From CAZJVD01 sp964549505 (GTDB lineage: Bacteria; Bdellovibrionota; UBA1018; CAZJVD01): a DNA stretch of 64,000 nt. The position numbers and the translations under genes were made by a program. Below, piece by piece: positions 50,744-60,408 of this stretch (the first letter of the stretch is position 1; each line of letters opens with the position of its first letter). The DNA lies in NCBI GenBank assembly GCA_964549505.1, contig CAZJVD010000008.1:1-64000 (forward strand), in the 5' to 3' direction. Below the pieces are notes generated by a model that had not been told where the DNA came from, did no database searches, and worked only from the letters and a program-made list of their open reading frames with translations.

Positions 50744-51487
50744 ATGGATAAGGCTCCGATCTTCGCCAAAGGCAATCTTGAGTTCAATGTCGATGGTTCG
50801 ACGATCGAACACAAAAACAAAAACATATCGCTTTTCGGTGTGACGGGTCTTTCATGGGATCCGCTCAGTCCCTCCCGCCATTTTGGACTCAAAGTCATCG
50901 TCAACGTCACGTTGATCGGTCCTCAGTCGATCACCATGGTGACCGACGCGTTTGTGATGCGTGAACAAACTGCGTTTGGCGAATACATGTCGATCAAGTT
51001 TGTCTTGAACGACAAGAATCGCGCGACGCTTGAAACCTTTATTGCCGAAACGGGGTTTTTTCCAACGCAGGCGATGCGCAAGTACCCGCGCATTCCACGC
51101 GTCGACAAGATTCAGACTTTTCCCTTGCGCGTGATCGGAACACCTTCTGAGAAGTCTTTCGACACCGACCCAACGCCGATTGTTTTTGAAGTCGAGGACC
51201 TTAGTCTCGGTGGTGTTCTTGTCAGTTCCGAAAATCCATTCGCCTTGAGTCTTTTGCCGGGTCAAAAAGTTTCGATGTACATCGAGCCACGTGGCAACTT
51301 CTCGATGCAGATTTCGATTCAGGGAATGATTTGTCGAACGATGGAAGAACGCAATCCGCGCTCGGGCAACATGGTTCGCTACTTTGGGATCCGTTTCACA
51401 AAAGTCGACGAAGACAACAAGATCGCTTACCTCGAACTGCTTCGTGACATCCTAGAGCGCATCAAACGCGAGCCAACAGCGCCGTAA
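50744..51487 (+). CDS. PilZ-domain protein, probable c-di-GMP receptor
   Basis: This 247-residue protein has a PilZ domain at about 108-235 with the c-di-GMP-binding motifs RKYPRIPR (RxxxR) and DLSLGG (D/NxSxxG). The N-terminal ~100 residues are beta-rich and unrecognised (perhaps a YcgR-like partner). The window also contains HD-GYP proteins, so it fits a c-di-GMP network. It overlaps the convergent HAD gene by 26 bp. Confidence 0.85.
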   Translation: MDKAPIFAKGNLEFNVDGSTIEHKNKNISLFGVTGLSWDPLSPSRHFGLKVIVNVTLIGPQSITMVTDAFVMREQTAFGEYMSIKFVLNDKNRATLETFIAETGFFPTQAMRKYPRIPRVDKIQTFPLRVIGTPSEKSFDTDPTPIVFEVEDLSLGGVLVSSENPFALSLLPGQKVSMYIEPRGNFSMQISIQGMICRTMEERNPRSGNMVRYFGIRFTKVDEDNKIAYLELLRDILERIKREPTAP

Positions 51488-52175
51488 TCTTCTCGAGCGT
51501 CATATCTGTAAAATTCTGAATCTTGAGATGAGCGCCCGTGAGATCGGGAGCTACTCCGAGCTCGCGATGCGTTTCCGTGACCACGACCACGCGCAGTCCC
51601 GCCGCGCGCGCCGACGCGATCCCAGCCGGCGAGTCCTCAAAACAAAGGCTCTCTTCGGGAGTGCATCCCAGTTTCTTCAGCCCGAGGAGATATCCCTGCG
51701 GACTAGGCTTACTCTCAGGATAGTCCTCAGATCCGACGATCTCCGTAAAACGTGAGCGAATCCTCCACTGATCGACTACCGCAAACGCGTCTTCCCGATA
51801 CGAACCCGTAACGATCGCGATTTTCAAATCACTTGGAAGACTTTCGATAAACTCGCGCGCTCCCGGAATAGCTACGGGGCCTTGCTTCTTGAGACGAAAT
51901 CGATACTCGGCCAATGACGCGCGGAGAACTTCGTCGGGAGTTGCTTTCGGAGCGTCCTTGCCGAGCGCTTTGAAGATCAAATCAATCGCGACGTTCCATT
52001 TTTTCCCAAAACACCCCCAAGCCAGCTCGGGCGGGAGGTGCGTACCAAAGTCAGATAAGACTTTGACCAAACTATCAACGGCGACCTTCTCGGTTTGGAC
52101 GAGGGTACCGTCGAGATCAAAGAGTATCGCTCGAATCGGCACTGCAGGCAGAGAGTTTGACGAATGTGCGGTCAC
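51462..52175 (-). CDS. HAD-family phosphatase (phosphoglycolate/beta-PGM type)
   Basis: This 237-residue protein has the HAD motifs: I ILFDLDGTLVQTE, II IAIVTGSYR, III SKPSPQGYLLGLKKLG and IV FEDSPAGIASARAAGL. It probably dephosphorylates a small sugar phosphate; the substrate cannot be read from the sequence. It follows the RCC1 lipoprotein gene by one base on the same strand. Confidence 0.9.
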   Translation of the reverse strand: MTAHSSNSLPAVPIRAILFDLDGTLVQTEKVAVDSLVKVLSDFGTHLPPELAWGCFGKKWNVAIDLIFKALGKDAPKATPDEVLRASLAEYRFRLKKQGPVAIPGAREFIESLPSDLKIAIVTGSYREDAFAVVDQWRIRSRFTEIVGSEDYPESKPSPQGYLLGLKKLGCTPEESLCFEDSPAGIASARAAGLRVVVVTETHRELGVAPDLTGAHLKIQNFTDMTLEKITALLARV

Positions 52176-52176
52176 G

Positions 52177-54945
52177 CTAGCGATATTCTATGGACCAAAG
52201 CTGATAATTGCTAGAGCCGGATGACGTCGGAGCTGGAAAAACAAAGAATCCCTCCCCCGTCGGAAACTGATGCCCTTGCATGCGCGGGTTGAGACAGTTT
52301 CCGCCGACTTGGTCCGCCGCACAAGCATAGGCCCCGTCAAGCGTCTTACCCGTAAGCCAGTTGGCACCTTTCCAGCGATAGGTGCGATAGCCATACGAAC
52401 GGTTGGCGACGGTAGCACCGTCGGTCGTGATTCGATGAGCAAGTAAGATCGCGATATTTTGGTGACCCGAAACAAGTTTGATGTCGTTGAAGAGTCGATA
52501 GTAGTGCTGCGTACCACTGGTGGTGAGGGTGCCGCCGTCAACGAGCGTGGACGAACTCTGCCAACCCGAACCGACTGTGAAAATCTTTGAGTAAAGTCCG
52601 CTGTACAATGTCGGCCCATCCAAGACTGAGAACACCGCAAGAAATCGCCCGCCGCCTAAGAAGACGACTTGGGGCACGAAATAGTCCAAACCGCCTTCGT
52701 TTGCGATTCCACCATTCTGATACAGTGTTGTTTCCTGATCATCAAAGTCCCCATCAATCCGGGTCGGACCAATGACCTGACCATCCGCCGAGAGCAACGT
52801 TGCATAGACGCGGTACTGGCAGTTCGTAGCCGAACTAAGACACGTGGAATGTCCGGTATCACTCTGAATGAAAACCACTACGGTGTTTCCGTTTCCGTCA
52901 CTTGCCGTCGAAAAACCAACAACCGTGGCTGTGGGATCACTCAGCCATTTACGCGTCTGAAACACACCGGACAGTGAGGTCGAAGACGCGGCCGCCAGAC
53001 AACTCCCCGTCGCACAGTTCACGGCACCCGAGACTAAGCTCGGCGTAGGATTGCCGTCACCCCAGCAGTACACGCCGCGCTCGAGCGTCGTCGCGCAGGT
53101 CTTGTCGCCATTTGCCGAAAGGGCAACAGCGGTGACTCCCGATCCAAAAATCAACGTCGGGACAGGTGACTGACTACAGTCGTGCGTCGCACAGGTTTCA
53201 GGTCCCGATGTCGTACCGATCCCGAGCTGACCGTTTTCATTATCGCCCCAACACTTCACACCGCCGGTTACCGTTGCCGTACTGTAAATGGCGCAGGTAT
53301 GCGCAGTTCCTGCAGCGAGGGCAGAAACTGAGGTCGGCGTTCCAAAACCCGTTGCAACCGGAGCGGTTCGATCCGTTGTGCTCGCGTCGCCGATCTGTCC
53401 GTACACATTGTCACCCCAGCAGTAGACCGTCCCGGCCGTTACGTACGCGCAGCTATGGTTTGTTCCAGCAGTAACGAGATTGGCGACCAGTCCTGTGTCT
53501 TGAGGTGTGTTACACGAAACAGCGCTACACGCTTGCGCATCACCAAGCTGTCCCTGACCGTTCGCTCCCCAACACCAGATGCTGCCAGCGTTTTCTGCGG
53601 CGCATGTGTGCGAGCCGCCCGCCGCGATGTCCGTGTAATAGTTCCCACCAAAGGTCGTCGTGATCGGCGCCGTCGCCGAAACGAAAGTACCATCGCCGAG
53701 CTGCCCGCTCGCGCCACTTCCCCAGCAACTAAAACCGTTATTGGCCACATCCATGGTCGCGCAAACGTGACTCAAACCAACCGACACTTTCTCGACTGCG
53801 TCCCCTGTGAGACCGGCAACCGTTGTCGGCGTCGAGCAGTACGTCGCTCCCGCTGCCGTACTACAGACGTTGGAGTCACCCACCTGCCCACTGGCGTCGT
53901 TTCCCCAGCAGTCGATACTGCCGTCGCCGAGAACGGCGCAGGATGCGTTTCCACCGGCGTCGATCGAAGTGACTTTGTCACCCGAGATCACGTCAAGCCC
54001 GAGAGCATCATGCGGAACAGAGCTGGTGCCCGTCGTACCGTCCCCGAGCTGCCCGGATGTGTTGGTTCCCCAACAACGAACAGCACTGTCGTTTCCGAGC
54101 GCACATGCGTGGGACGTGCCCATGCCAAGCGCCGGTGTTTCAGCCGCTTCTGTCAACCAGACGAAGTGCGTGCCATAGATGTCGCTCACGCTCTCCACTT
54201 GTGTCGCTCCGGCCGCGAGCAGAGTTTCCGTGCCGGAACTCCCCCAAGCGCCGTTGTAACTGTTGACGTACAAGTTATTGTCTGGACTTGCCGTCGTGTC
54301 TTCATCAATGAAGCCATAGAAGAAGGTTCCCAGTGGAACATCGTAAACAATCGACGACGAACGCCCATACGTGACGGGATTCGTGTTGAGATCGAGTGGG
54401 TACGCCGCTGATGGCTGTGTTAGCGGCCGAATAGAATTGATCCATAGTCCCGCAAATCCGACACTCTGAGTGACCGAGTTGTCACTCGCTACGGTTCCTC
54501 CGTCGCTCACGACAGCTAAAAACTGGTTCAAAGAATCAACGCCGGACGCGACATTGTAGATGTTTGCTGTCGGGACGCCCGCGTCGATGAACTGAAAAAG
54601 CTGCCCCGACGATCCCCATCCGACAACACGCGTGTAAATCCGTCCCATTCCGCGAAAAAGACTGCCATCATGGAAGCCGCCGGTCAGCAGAGCGCCGTCA
54701 GGCCCTCCAACGACCACATAATCTGAAAATGTTTTGTTACCTGAAAAGCTCACAAAGCTCGGTCCAAACACGCCACGATCGGTTACTGCTGGATCTCGCC
54801 ACGAAAACACGTCGCCGCCCGGGATGTTGAGATCCTTGACGATCAAGTCCCCGCACCCAGAAAACAGTGCCAAAAAGCTGAATTTAGCGGCCCAGCGCGC
54901 ACACAAACGCATCAGCTGCTTTTCGGAATTTCCGCGATTTTTCAT
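52177..54945 (-). CDS. RCC1-repeat lipoprotein
   Basis: The 922-residue protein has a lipobox (LFSGC, Cys about 31) and, from about residue 270 to 630, at least seven RCC1-type repeats of the form V.CWG.N..GQLGDG, with many TSSxPxP inserts. The flanking regions are beta-rich and unrecognised. RCC1 repeats form a seven-bladed propeller and bind proteins. It is anchored in the membrane and probably exposed at the surface or in the periplasm. Many Cys per repeat suggest disulfides. Confidence 0.82.
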   Translation of the reverse strand: MKNRGNSEKQLMRLCARWAAKFSFLALFSGCGDLIVKDLNIPGGDVFSWRDPAVTDRGVFGPSFVSFSGNKTFSDYVVVGGPDGALLTGGFHDGSLFRGMGRIYTRVVGWGSSGQLFQFIDAGVPTANIYNVASGVDSLNQFLAVVSDGGTVASDNSVTQSVGFAGLWINSIRPLTQPSAAYPLDLNTNPVTYGRSSSIVYDVPLGTFFYGFIDEDTTASPDNNLYVNSYNGAWGSSGTETLLAAGATQVESVSDIYGTHFVWLTEAAETPALGMGTSHACALGNDSAVRCWGTNTSGQLGDGTTGTSSVPHDALGLDVISGDKVTSIDAGGNASCAVLGDGSIDCWGNDASGQVGDSNVCSTAAGATYCSTPTTVAGLTGDAVEKVSVGLSHVCATMDVANNGFSCWGSGASGQLGDGTFVSATAPITTTFGGNYYTDIAAGGSHTCAAENAGSIWCWGANGQGQLGDAQACSAVSCNTPQDTGLVANLVTAGTNHSCAYVTAGTVYCWGDNVYGQIGDASTTDRTAPVATGFGTPTSVSALAAGTAHTCAIYSTATVTGGVKCWGDNENGQLGIGTTSGPETCATHDCSQSPVPTLIFGSGVTAVALSANGDKTCATTLERGVYCWGDGNPTPSLVSGAVNCATGSCLAAASSTSLSGVFQTRKWLSDPTATVVGFSTASDGNGNTVVVFIQSDTGHSTCLSSATNCQYRVYATLLSADGQVIGPTRIDGDFDDQETTLYQNGGIANEGGLDYFVPQVVFLGGGRFLAVFSVLDGPTLYSGLYSKIFTVGSGWQSSSTLVDGGTLTTSGTQHYYRLFNDIKLVSGHQNIAILLAHRITTDGATVANRSYGYRTYRWKGANWLTGKTLDGAYACAADQVGGNCLNPRMQGHQFPTGEGFFVFPAPTSSGSSNYQLWSIEYR

Positions 54946-55060
54946 TATTTTCTTTATTTTTTGCTTGCCCCGCTTCGAAAACCCCCCTAATTTTAGGGAA
55001 AAACTAGGGCGTTTAGTTTGGCCTTTTAATTGGAACTGCTTTCATAAAGGAGAAGCAAAA

Positions 55061-55423
55061 ATGGCAAAGAAGAAATCAGGAAAGTTTTCGTTTGTTGGTT
55101 ATGTGCACGATGAACTGTCAAAGACTGCTGCAACGACCACCAGCAAAGGTAAGACTTTTAAGGTGAAGCGTAGCGATGTGAAACAAGCTCTCGAAAGCTG
55201 TTTCGAAGCAGCAGCAAAGGCGGCTGCTGGTGGTGAGCGTATTCGCTTCCCAATCATCGGCGCTCTTGTGCGTAAAGAAGTCGCTGCTCGCAAAGCAGGC
55301 AAAGGCATCAACCCATTCACGGGTGAGCCCATGGTCATTAAGGCACGTCCTGCGACGAAGAAACCTCGCTGGTCGTTTCCAAAGTCTCTGAAGGAGACAT
55401 TTGCTAATAAGCGTTTTTGGTAA
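55061..55423 (+). CDS. HU/IHF-like DNA-binding protein
   Basis: About 120 residues, basic, with the HU-fold layout at about 15-95: SDVKQALESCFEAAAKAAAG, IRFPIIGALVRKEVAARKAG, and NPFTGEPMVIKARPATKK, which is the HU/IHF family arm signature. The N- and C-terminal ends are longer than in HU. An AAGGAGAAG site 8 bases upstream supports the ATG; earlier in-frame starts (54734) would read through the divergent RCC1 gene's start region. An intrinsic terminator follows. Confidence 0.85.
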   Translation: MAKKKSGKFSFVGYVHDELSKTAATTTSKGKTFKVKRSDVKQALESCFEAAAKAAAGGERIRFPIIGALVRKEVAARKAGKGINPFTGEPMVIKARPATKKPRWSFPKSLKETFANKRFW

Positions 55424-55444
55424 TCCCGGTACGCTTACAAGTTT

Positions 55445-55485
55445 AAACCACGGGGAGGCGTCTCGTTTCTCCGTGGTTTTTTTTT
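55445..55485 (+). terminator. Intrinsic terminator of the HU-like gene
   Basis: AAACCACGG (55445-55453) pairs with CCGTGGTTT (55471-55479), followed by a run of T to 55485. It lies 21 bp after the stop. Confidence 0.85.
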
Positions 55486-55519
55486 GCTTTTTCCAGTCAG
55501 ACGAGTACAACGCTAGTAC

Positions 55520-56536
55520 ATGAAACTTGTCAGTTTTACGAATTCCGAAGGCAAAGAGCGCGTGGGACTGCGACTAGGTGGTCCGTTGCCATCACAAGCA
55601 AGTATTGTCGATTTTGGAGCTGCAACGACGTATCTCAGAAGCCAAGGCAAGAGTCCTTCGGCCGTCGAAGCTTCGGCTTTCGAGTGCATGATTGACTTCA
55701 TTCGCAATCAAGATCAAACACTTCCGGCCGCACGCGCGACAGAAGAGCTTTTTAAGTCGGGCAAACTTCCCGACGGTCTGAGGATGCCAGAAACTCAAGT
55801 CCGGCTTCTCGCTCCGATTCCACAACCCGTTTCCATGCGTGACGGGTACGCGTTTCGTCAGCACGTTGAGGCAGCACGCAAGGGGCGCGGTCTTCCGATG
55901 ATCCCCGAGTTCGATGAGTTTCCTGTTTTTTATTACACGAACCATTTGGCAGTTACCGGTCCAGGACCCGTTTCAGTTCGCGAAAAGCATCTCGAACGTC
56001 TCGACTTTGAACTCGAATACGCCATTGTGATCGGGAAAGAAGGTCGCAACCTACGTGCGAGCGAAGCCGATGACACTATCTTTGGCTACATGATCATGAA
56101 CGATTGGTCCGCTCGTGAACTGCAGACGCAAGAGATGAAGATGAGCTTAGGACCCGCCAAGGGAAAAGACTTCGCCACGTCACTAGGGCCCTACTTGGTC
56201 ACACGTGATGAACTTGCCTCGCGAACAGAACGCTCGGCAAACGGCGATCGTCAAACGCTCCGGATGCAGGCGTGGGTCAATAACACGCAAGTGTCGGAGG
56301 GTCGAACGCAGGACATGACGTGGACCTTTGCGCAGATTGTGGAGCGCGTGAGTTATGGCGTCACGCTGCGCCCAGGCGAAGTGATCGGATCGGGCACGGT
56401 CGGCACAGGATGTTTCATGGAACTGAACGCCACAGGCAAGACGGCCGGTCAGTGGCTCAAGCACGGCGATCACGTCGTTCTTGAAGTCGAAGGTCTCGGA
56501 CGTCTCGAAAACACCATTCAGCTGGCGCGTGTATGA
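55520..56536 (+). CDS. Fumarylacetoacetate hydrolase
   Basis: This 338-residue protein has FAH-family motifs: LDFELEYAIVIGKEGRN (acidic metal ligand region), YMIMNDWSARELQTQEMKMS, GPAKGKDFATSLGPYLV and SGTVGTGCF. It splits fumarylacetoacetate into fumarate and acetoacetate, the last step of tyrosine and phenylalanine breakdown. It overlaps the isomerase gene by 4 bp, so the last two pathway steps are coupled. Homogentisate dioxygenase is not in the window. Confidence 0.88.
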   Translation: MKLVSFTNSEGKERVGLRLGGPLPSQASIVDFGAATTYLRSQGKSPSAVEASAFECMIDFIRNQDQTLPAARATEELFKSGKLPDGLRMPETQVRLLAPIPQPVSMRDGYAFRQHVEAARKGRGLPMIPEFDEFPVFYYTNHLAVTGPGPVSVREKHLERLDFELEYAIVIGKEGRNLRASEADDTIFGYMIMNDWSARELQTQEMKMSLGPAKGKDFATSLGPYLVTRDELASRTERSANGDRQTLRMQAWVNNTQVSEGRTQDMTWTFAQIVERVSYGVTLRPGEVIGSGTVGTGCFMELNATGKTAGQWLKHGDHVVLEVEGLGRLENTIQLARV

Positions 56537-57168
56537 AGTTTAAACTTTATCACTATTGGCGGTCGACCTGCAGCTGGCGAGTTCGCTGGGCTCTCGAGCA
56601 CAAGGGCATCGCCTGCCACTTGATCGCGGTCAATCTTCTCACGCAAGAAAACTTAAAGCCTGAGTTTAAGTCGATCAATCCTATGGGAAGCGTTCCCGTA
56701 CTGGAAGTTTTAGACGGCATCCGAACGTTACGCCTCACCGAAAGTCTGGCGATTATCGAATGGCTCGAGGAACGTTTTCCGGGTCGACCGTTGCTACCGC
56801 AGAGTGCCGACGATCGACAGCGCGTCCGGGCTTTGGCACTCACGATTATCGCTGGAACGCAGCCTCTACAGAACATATCGGTCATCCGAGCCGTCTCACC
56901 GAACGAAGCTGTTCAAGCCGAGTGGACGCGTAAGTGGATACGTCGCGGACTCGGCGCTTATGAAGCGCTCTGTCGTGATGTCGCGGGCACTTTTTCGTTT
57001 CGATCGACCTTGAGTGTTGCCGACCTGGCGCTCGCACCTCAGTGCCATCACGCGCGTCGGTTCGGAATCGATCTCACCGAGTTTCCGACGATCTATCGCA
57101 TCGATCGTTACCTACAGACATTGCCTGAATACGAGAAATCGGCACCCGAACGATTTCAGCCGGCATAG
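56533..57168 (+). CDS. maiA: Maleylacetoacetate isomerase (zeta-class GST)
   Basis: This 211-residue protein has the zeta-GST active-site motif STCSWRVR near residues 10-17, the glutathione-site NPMGSVPVLEV and a TESLAIIEWLEERFP helix. It converts maleylacetoacetate to fumarylacetoacetate with glutathione, the step before fumarylacetoacetate hydrolase. Directly coupled to that gene. Confidence 0.9.
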   Translation: MKFKLYHYWRSTCSWRVRWALEHKGIACHLIAVNLLTQENLKPEFKSINPMGSVPVLEVLDGIRTLRLTESLAIIEWLEERFPGRPLLPQSADDRQRVRALALTIIAGTQPLQNISVIRAVSPNEAVQAEWTRKWIRRGLGAYEALCRDVAGTFSFRSTLSVADLALAPQCHHARRFGIDLTEFPTIYRIDRYLQTLPEYEKSAPERFQPA

Positions 57169-57229
57169 GTTCGGATTCCGATTCGGACTCGGGCGCGACT
57201 TACAACACACCCTCGTCAGCGCACCTCAA

Positions 57230-58099
57230 TCAGCGACGATCGGTTGATTCAAAAATCTTATCGGCCGACTTCTCAACGAATCCCTGAAACAGCTTTCCGC
57301 TCTCGAGCGGATAGCGCTTCGCAAACTCGTAGTAACAAGCGGGAACACGCGCTTTTCGGTCGGTGAACTCCACTTCAACCTGATCCGCGAGTGTGGACGA
57401 TTGTTCAAGGCACACATCAGGGCCGCCCTTGATCTCACCACCACTTGCATTGAGTTTGAAACCATGTTTTTTAAGAAACGCGTTCAACTCAGGAACGCCC
57501 TTAACAGCTTCGACCTGATTGACGTTCACCGTGAAGTGATTGGCACGAAAACCAAAGGCCGCCATCCATCCGGCGTACTCACTCTCGGTCGCTAGTTTCT
57601 GGTACGTCTTGTAGTCCATCTTCCAAGGTCGTTTGCACAGAACGAGTTCATCGGACGCCAACGTTCTTGCTGGAACCTGACCAATCAAGTGATCCACCGT
57701 AGCCTGCAGCTCTCCCGAAAAGTGTTTTAAAAGCAACTCACTGATAAACACCTTTGGAAGACGATCCAGATCTTCTTCATTTTCAGGTTCCCAATGAGCC
57801 GCATAGAGTTTTTTTTCTTTAAACTCGTACTCACCCCGCCGAATGTATCCAAGATTCTCAAACACCTTCCCGAGTCGATCCACACCCACGCGCGGATCGC
57901 CGAACGTACGGAGTGCGATGTGATCGTTAACGATCGTCCACCCCTGCTCTTCAAAGAGCGTGTGGATCGCTTTTGCCTGCGGGTTGAGGCGCGAGTAATC
58001 ATCCCAGAAGCGTGAAAAAAGGGCTTCGATCGCCTGAGTACTACCGTTCTTCTTGCTCGTGCTGCGAGCGGGTTTGCTTTTTCCTGACGTGGGGCTCAT
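57230..58099 (-). CDS. DUF1338 (VOC-fold) protein, 2-oxoadipate dioxygenase/decarboxylase-like
   Basis: About 289 residues with the DUF1338 pattern: VNDHIALRTFGDPRVGVDRL, a middle with VFISELLLKHFSG and NHFTVNVNQVEAVKGVPELN, and a C-terminal VEFTDRKARVPACYYEFAKR. The His, Glu and His positions fit the iron site. HglS of Pseudomonas, in the same family, converts 2-oxoadipate to D-2-hydroxyglutarate in lysine breakdown. The neighbouring D-2-hydroxyglutarate dehydrogenase fits this reaction. The start at 58099 (MSPTSGK) replaces a far longer open frame. Confidence 0.8.
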   Translation of the reverse strand: MSPTSGKSKPARSTSKKNGSTQAIEALFSRFWDDYSRLNPQAKAIHTLFEEQGWTIVNDHIALRTFGDPRVGVDRLGKVFENLGYIRRGEYEFKEKKLYAAHWEPENEEDLDRLPKVFISELLLKHFSGELQATVDHLIGQVPARTLASDELVLCKRPWKMDYKTYQKLATESEYAGWMAAFGFRANHFTVNVNQVEAVKGVPELNAFLKKHGFKLNASGGEIKGGPDVCLEQSSTLADQVEVEFTDRKARVPACYYEFAKRYPLESGKLFQGFVEKSADKIFESTDRR

Positions 58100-58117
58100 A
58101 GTAAAATTCACTTTAAC

Positions 58118-59581
58118 ATGACTGTATCTTTTCCAAAACAGATCGAATCGACGACCGATACCGCTTCTCTTGAGAAGTACGGACGTGACTGGAACAAAGA
58201 GTTCACACCCAAGCCGTCCAGGATTGTTTTTCCAAAGACGACTCAAGACGTCGTGACTCTCGTGCGATGGGCACGCGCAACACGAACCGCACTTGTGCCG
58301 TCCGGTGGCCGCACCGGTTTGAGCGCAGGGGCAACCGCTATTCGTGGAGAAGTCGTCGTTTCTTTTGAAAAGATGGCGCGCGTTTTGGAACTCAATCCCG
58401 TCGAAATGACGATCACCGCAGAACCGGGTGCGATTCTCGAAACGCTTCAGGAGAGATCCGCCGATGCGGGAATGATTTTCCCTCTCGATCTCGGTGCTCG
58501 TGGCAGTTGCCAACTCGGCGGCAATATCGCCACCAATGCGGGCGGTCTCCATGTGGTTCATCTCGGCATGCTTCGGTCGTGGGTACGCGACCTTGAGGTT
58601 GTTACCGGCACCGGCGAAATCCTGCACCTTGGCCACCGACTGACGAAGAATAATTCGGGTTACGATCTCAAGGAACTCATGATCGGCAGCGAAGGCACAC
58701 TTGGTTTTATCACCCAAGCGACGATTCAACTGAAACGAAAACCGGCCGGCCTCGAGACTCTTTTTGCTTCGGGTAGTGATCTTGGAAAAATCATGGAGGT
58801 TTTCAGCGCCCTAAGGCGGCGCCACGAACTCTGGGCCTTTGAGTTGATGCCCCGACGGGCGCTGGAACGCGCGAGCCATCACACCGGGATCGAAGCACCT
58901 CTTGGGCTGGAACGAGCTTATTACTTTGTAGCAAGCGTGGAAGGGTTGCCTGAGGCTGTGCTTGAGGAAGCGCTGAGTTCGGGCGCACTCGACGACGCAA
59001 CCATGGCACAGAGCTCGGAACAGAGTCGAAGTTTCTGGCGGTTGCGCGAGGAGATTCCGGAGGCGCTTGGCCGCGGGGTTTTGCATAAGAACGATATCGC
59101 CGTACGCACATCGTTAGTTCCGGAGCTCGTGAGAGCGCTCGAAGCCATGATGGACCGTTACAGCGGACGCTGCGAGATCTATTGGTTCGGACATCTGGGT
59201 GACGGAAATATTCACGTCAATCTACTCAAAAGCGACGCCACGGCTGCCGATACTTTCCGCGGTCTTTGCGCGGAGTTCGACAAGGAGCTCTTCGCACTGG
59301 TTCGTACACAGGGCGGTACGATCTCGGCCGAGCACGGTATTGGCCTTCTCAAAAAGCCGTTCCTTACCTACACGCGCTCTGAAGCAGAAATCGAAGTCAT
59401 GCGTGGGATAAAACGGCTCTTTGATCCGGATGGAATTATCAATCCTGGAAAGGTTTTCGATCAAAAATCGAACGGTACCCGTACCAAGTCAGGGCGCCCA
59501 TCAAAGGTATTAAAACAAGCAGGGCGAGTTCGATCCAAACAAAAGACGAAGACGAAATCGAAGCGTTCACGAGGACGTTAG
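58118..59581 (+). CDS. FAD-linked oxidoreductase, D-2-hydroxyglutarate dehydrogenase-like
   Basis: The 487-residue protein has the FAD-binding-4 domain (VPSGGRTGLSAGATAIRGEV, LGARGSCQLGGNIATNAGG, NNSGYDLKELMIGSEGTLGF) and the FAD-oxidase C-terminal domain with HLGDGNIHVNLL and SAEHGIGLLKK. It probably oxidises D-2-hydroxyglutarate (or D-lactate) to the 2-oxoacid. It is divergent from the DUF1338 gene with only 18 bp between starts. The last 40 residues are an unusual Lys/Arg-rich tail not found in the family. Confidence 0.88.
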   Translation: MTVSFPKQIESTTDTASLEKYGRDWNKEFTPKPSRIVFPKTTQDVVTLVRWARATRTALVPSGGRTGLSAGATAIRGEVVVSFEKMARVLELNPVEMTITAEPGAILETLQERSADAGMIFPLDLGARGSCQLGGNIATNAGGLHVVHLGMLRSWVRDLEVVTGTGEILHLGHRLTKNNSGYDLKELMIGSEGTLGFITQATIQLKRKPAGLETLFASGSDLGKIMEVFSALRRRHELWAFELMPRRALERASHHTGIEAPLGLERAYYFVASVEGLPEAVLEEALSSGALDDATMAQSSEQSRSFWRLREEIPEALGRGVLHKNDIAVRTSLVPELVRALEAMMDRYSGRCEIYWFGHLGDGNIHVNLLKSDATAADTFRGLCAEFDKELFALVRTQGGTISAEHGIGLLKKPFLTYTRSEAEIEVMRGIKRLFDPDGIINPGKVFDQKSNGTRTKSGRPSKVLKQAGRVRSKQKTKTKSKRSRGR

Positions 59582-59645
59582 CCTTTCAGCCGTCGCCTCT
59601 CACACGCCGTTAGTAAAGCAATTCGCGTGCCCGAAAGCCCGACGT

Positions 59646-60104
59646 CTAAAAGCCAATCATGAGGACACGCGCGCCGCCTTGCCGAGCGATATCACTGGGC
59701 GATGTCGACATACCGGATTGTGCCGGATCCATGCAGTTCGCAAAACCATTCGACCCGCTTGGATAGATCGCACCCGATGCCGTCGAGCAAGCTGCGTACG
59801 AGCGATAACGGGGTCCTGCATCGCGCGGCCGGTACTCGACCGGCAGTGTGTATGCTTTCGCTTCGCTACCTGCGCTCGCTGGCATGCGACCATTTTCCGA
59901 AACTTTTCGGCCTAAAGCACGCGCTGGAACGTCGCCATGATGAAACTGCGCGATTTGCGTCATGGTAGGGGCTCGCATCCCTCGTACGTAGTTTCGGGCG
60001 TTCTCTAAACCCACCGGTGCATCGTCACTGGCTGCTGCATGGGTAAACCCACACAAGAGCAAAGCACTGGCCATGACACTCATAAACTTCATAAGCTTTT
60101 TCAT
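59646..60104 (-). CDS. Small secreted protein
   Basis: About 152 residues with a signal peptide (MKKLMKFMSVMASALLLCGF, cleavage after HAA). The mature domain has two Cys (AACSTASGAI and NCMDPAQS), Arg-rich stretches and no known fold. The ATG at 60104 has a GGGG site 8 bases upstream, better than the ATG at 60122. No obvious operon. Confidence 0.6.
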   Translation of the reverse strand: MKKLMKFMSVMASALLLCGFTHAAASDDAPVGLENARNYVRGMRAPTMTQIAQFHHGDVPARALGRKVSENGRMPASAGSEAKAYTLPVEYRPRDAGPRYRSYAACSTASGAIYPSGSNGFANCMDPAQSGMSTSPSDIARQGGARVLMIGF

Positions 60105-60408
60105 CGTTCGTCCCCTTCGCATACGTTCAGGTGTTAGGACTCTAGGTTCGTTTCATTTTACCAACGCACCGTCTTTCAAAAAATGCGTCGCGTACGACTG
60201 CGTGAAACCCGACACACCCCATGCCTCGGTGACACGCGCCAGACGTCATAAAGCCCCGCAGAACTCCGCAGAACCTCGTGGGGGCCCTGCGGCAATTAAA
60301 TATTGACTATTGAAAGCCGGACTCGATACGATCAGAACCAGCTTCGAAGGCTCTCGAGAGAAGCCTGAAGTCTTTATAACAACCTCTCGATATCAAAAGG
60401 ATTTTGAT

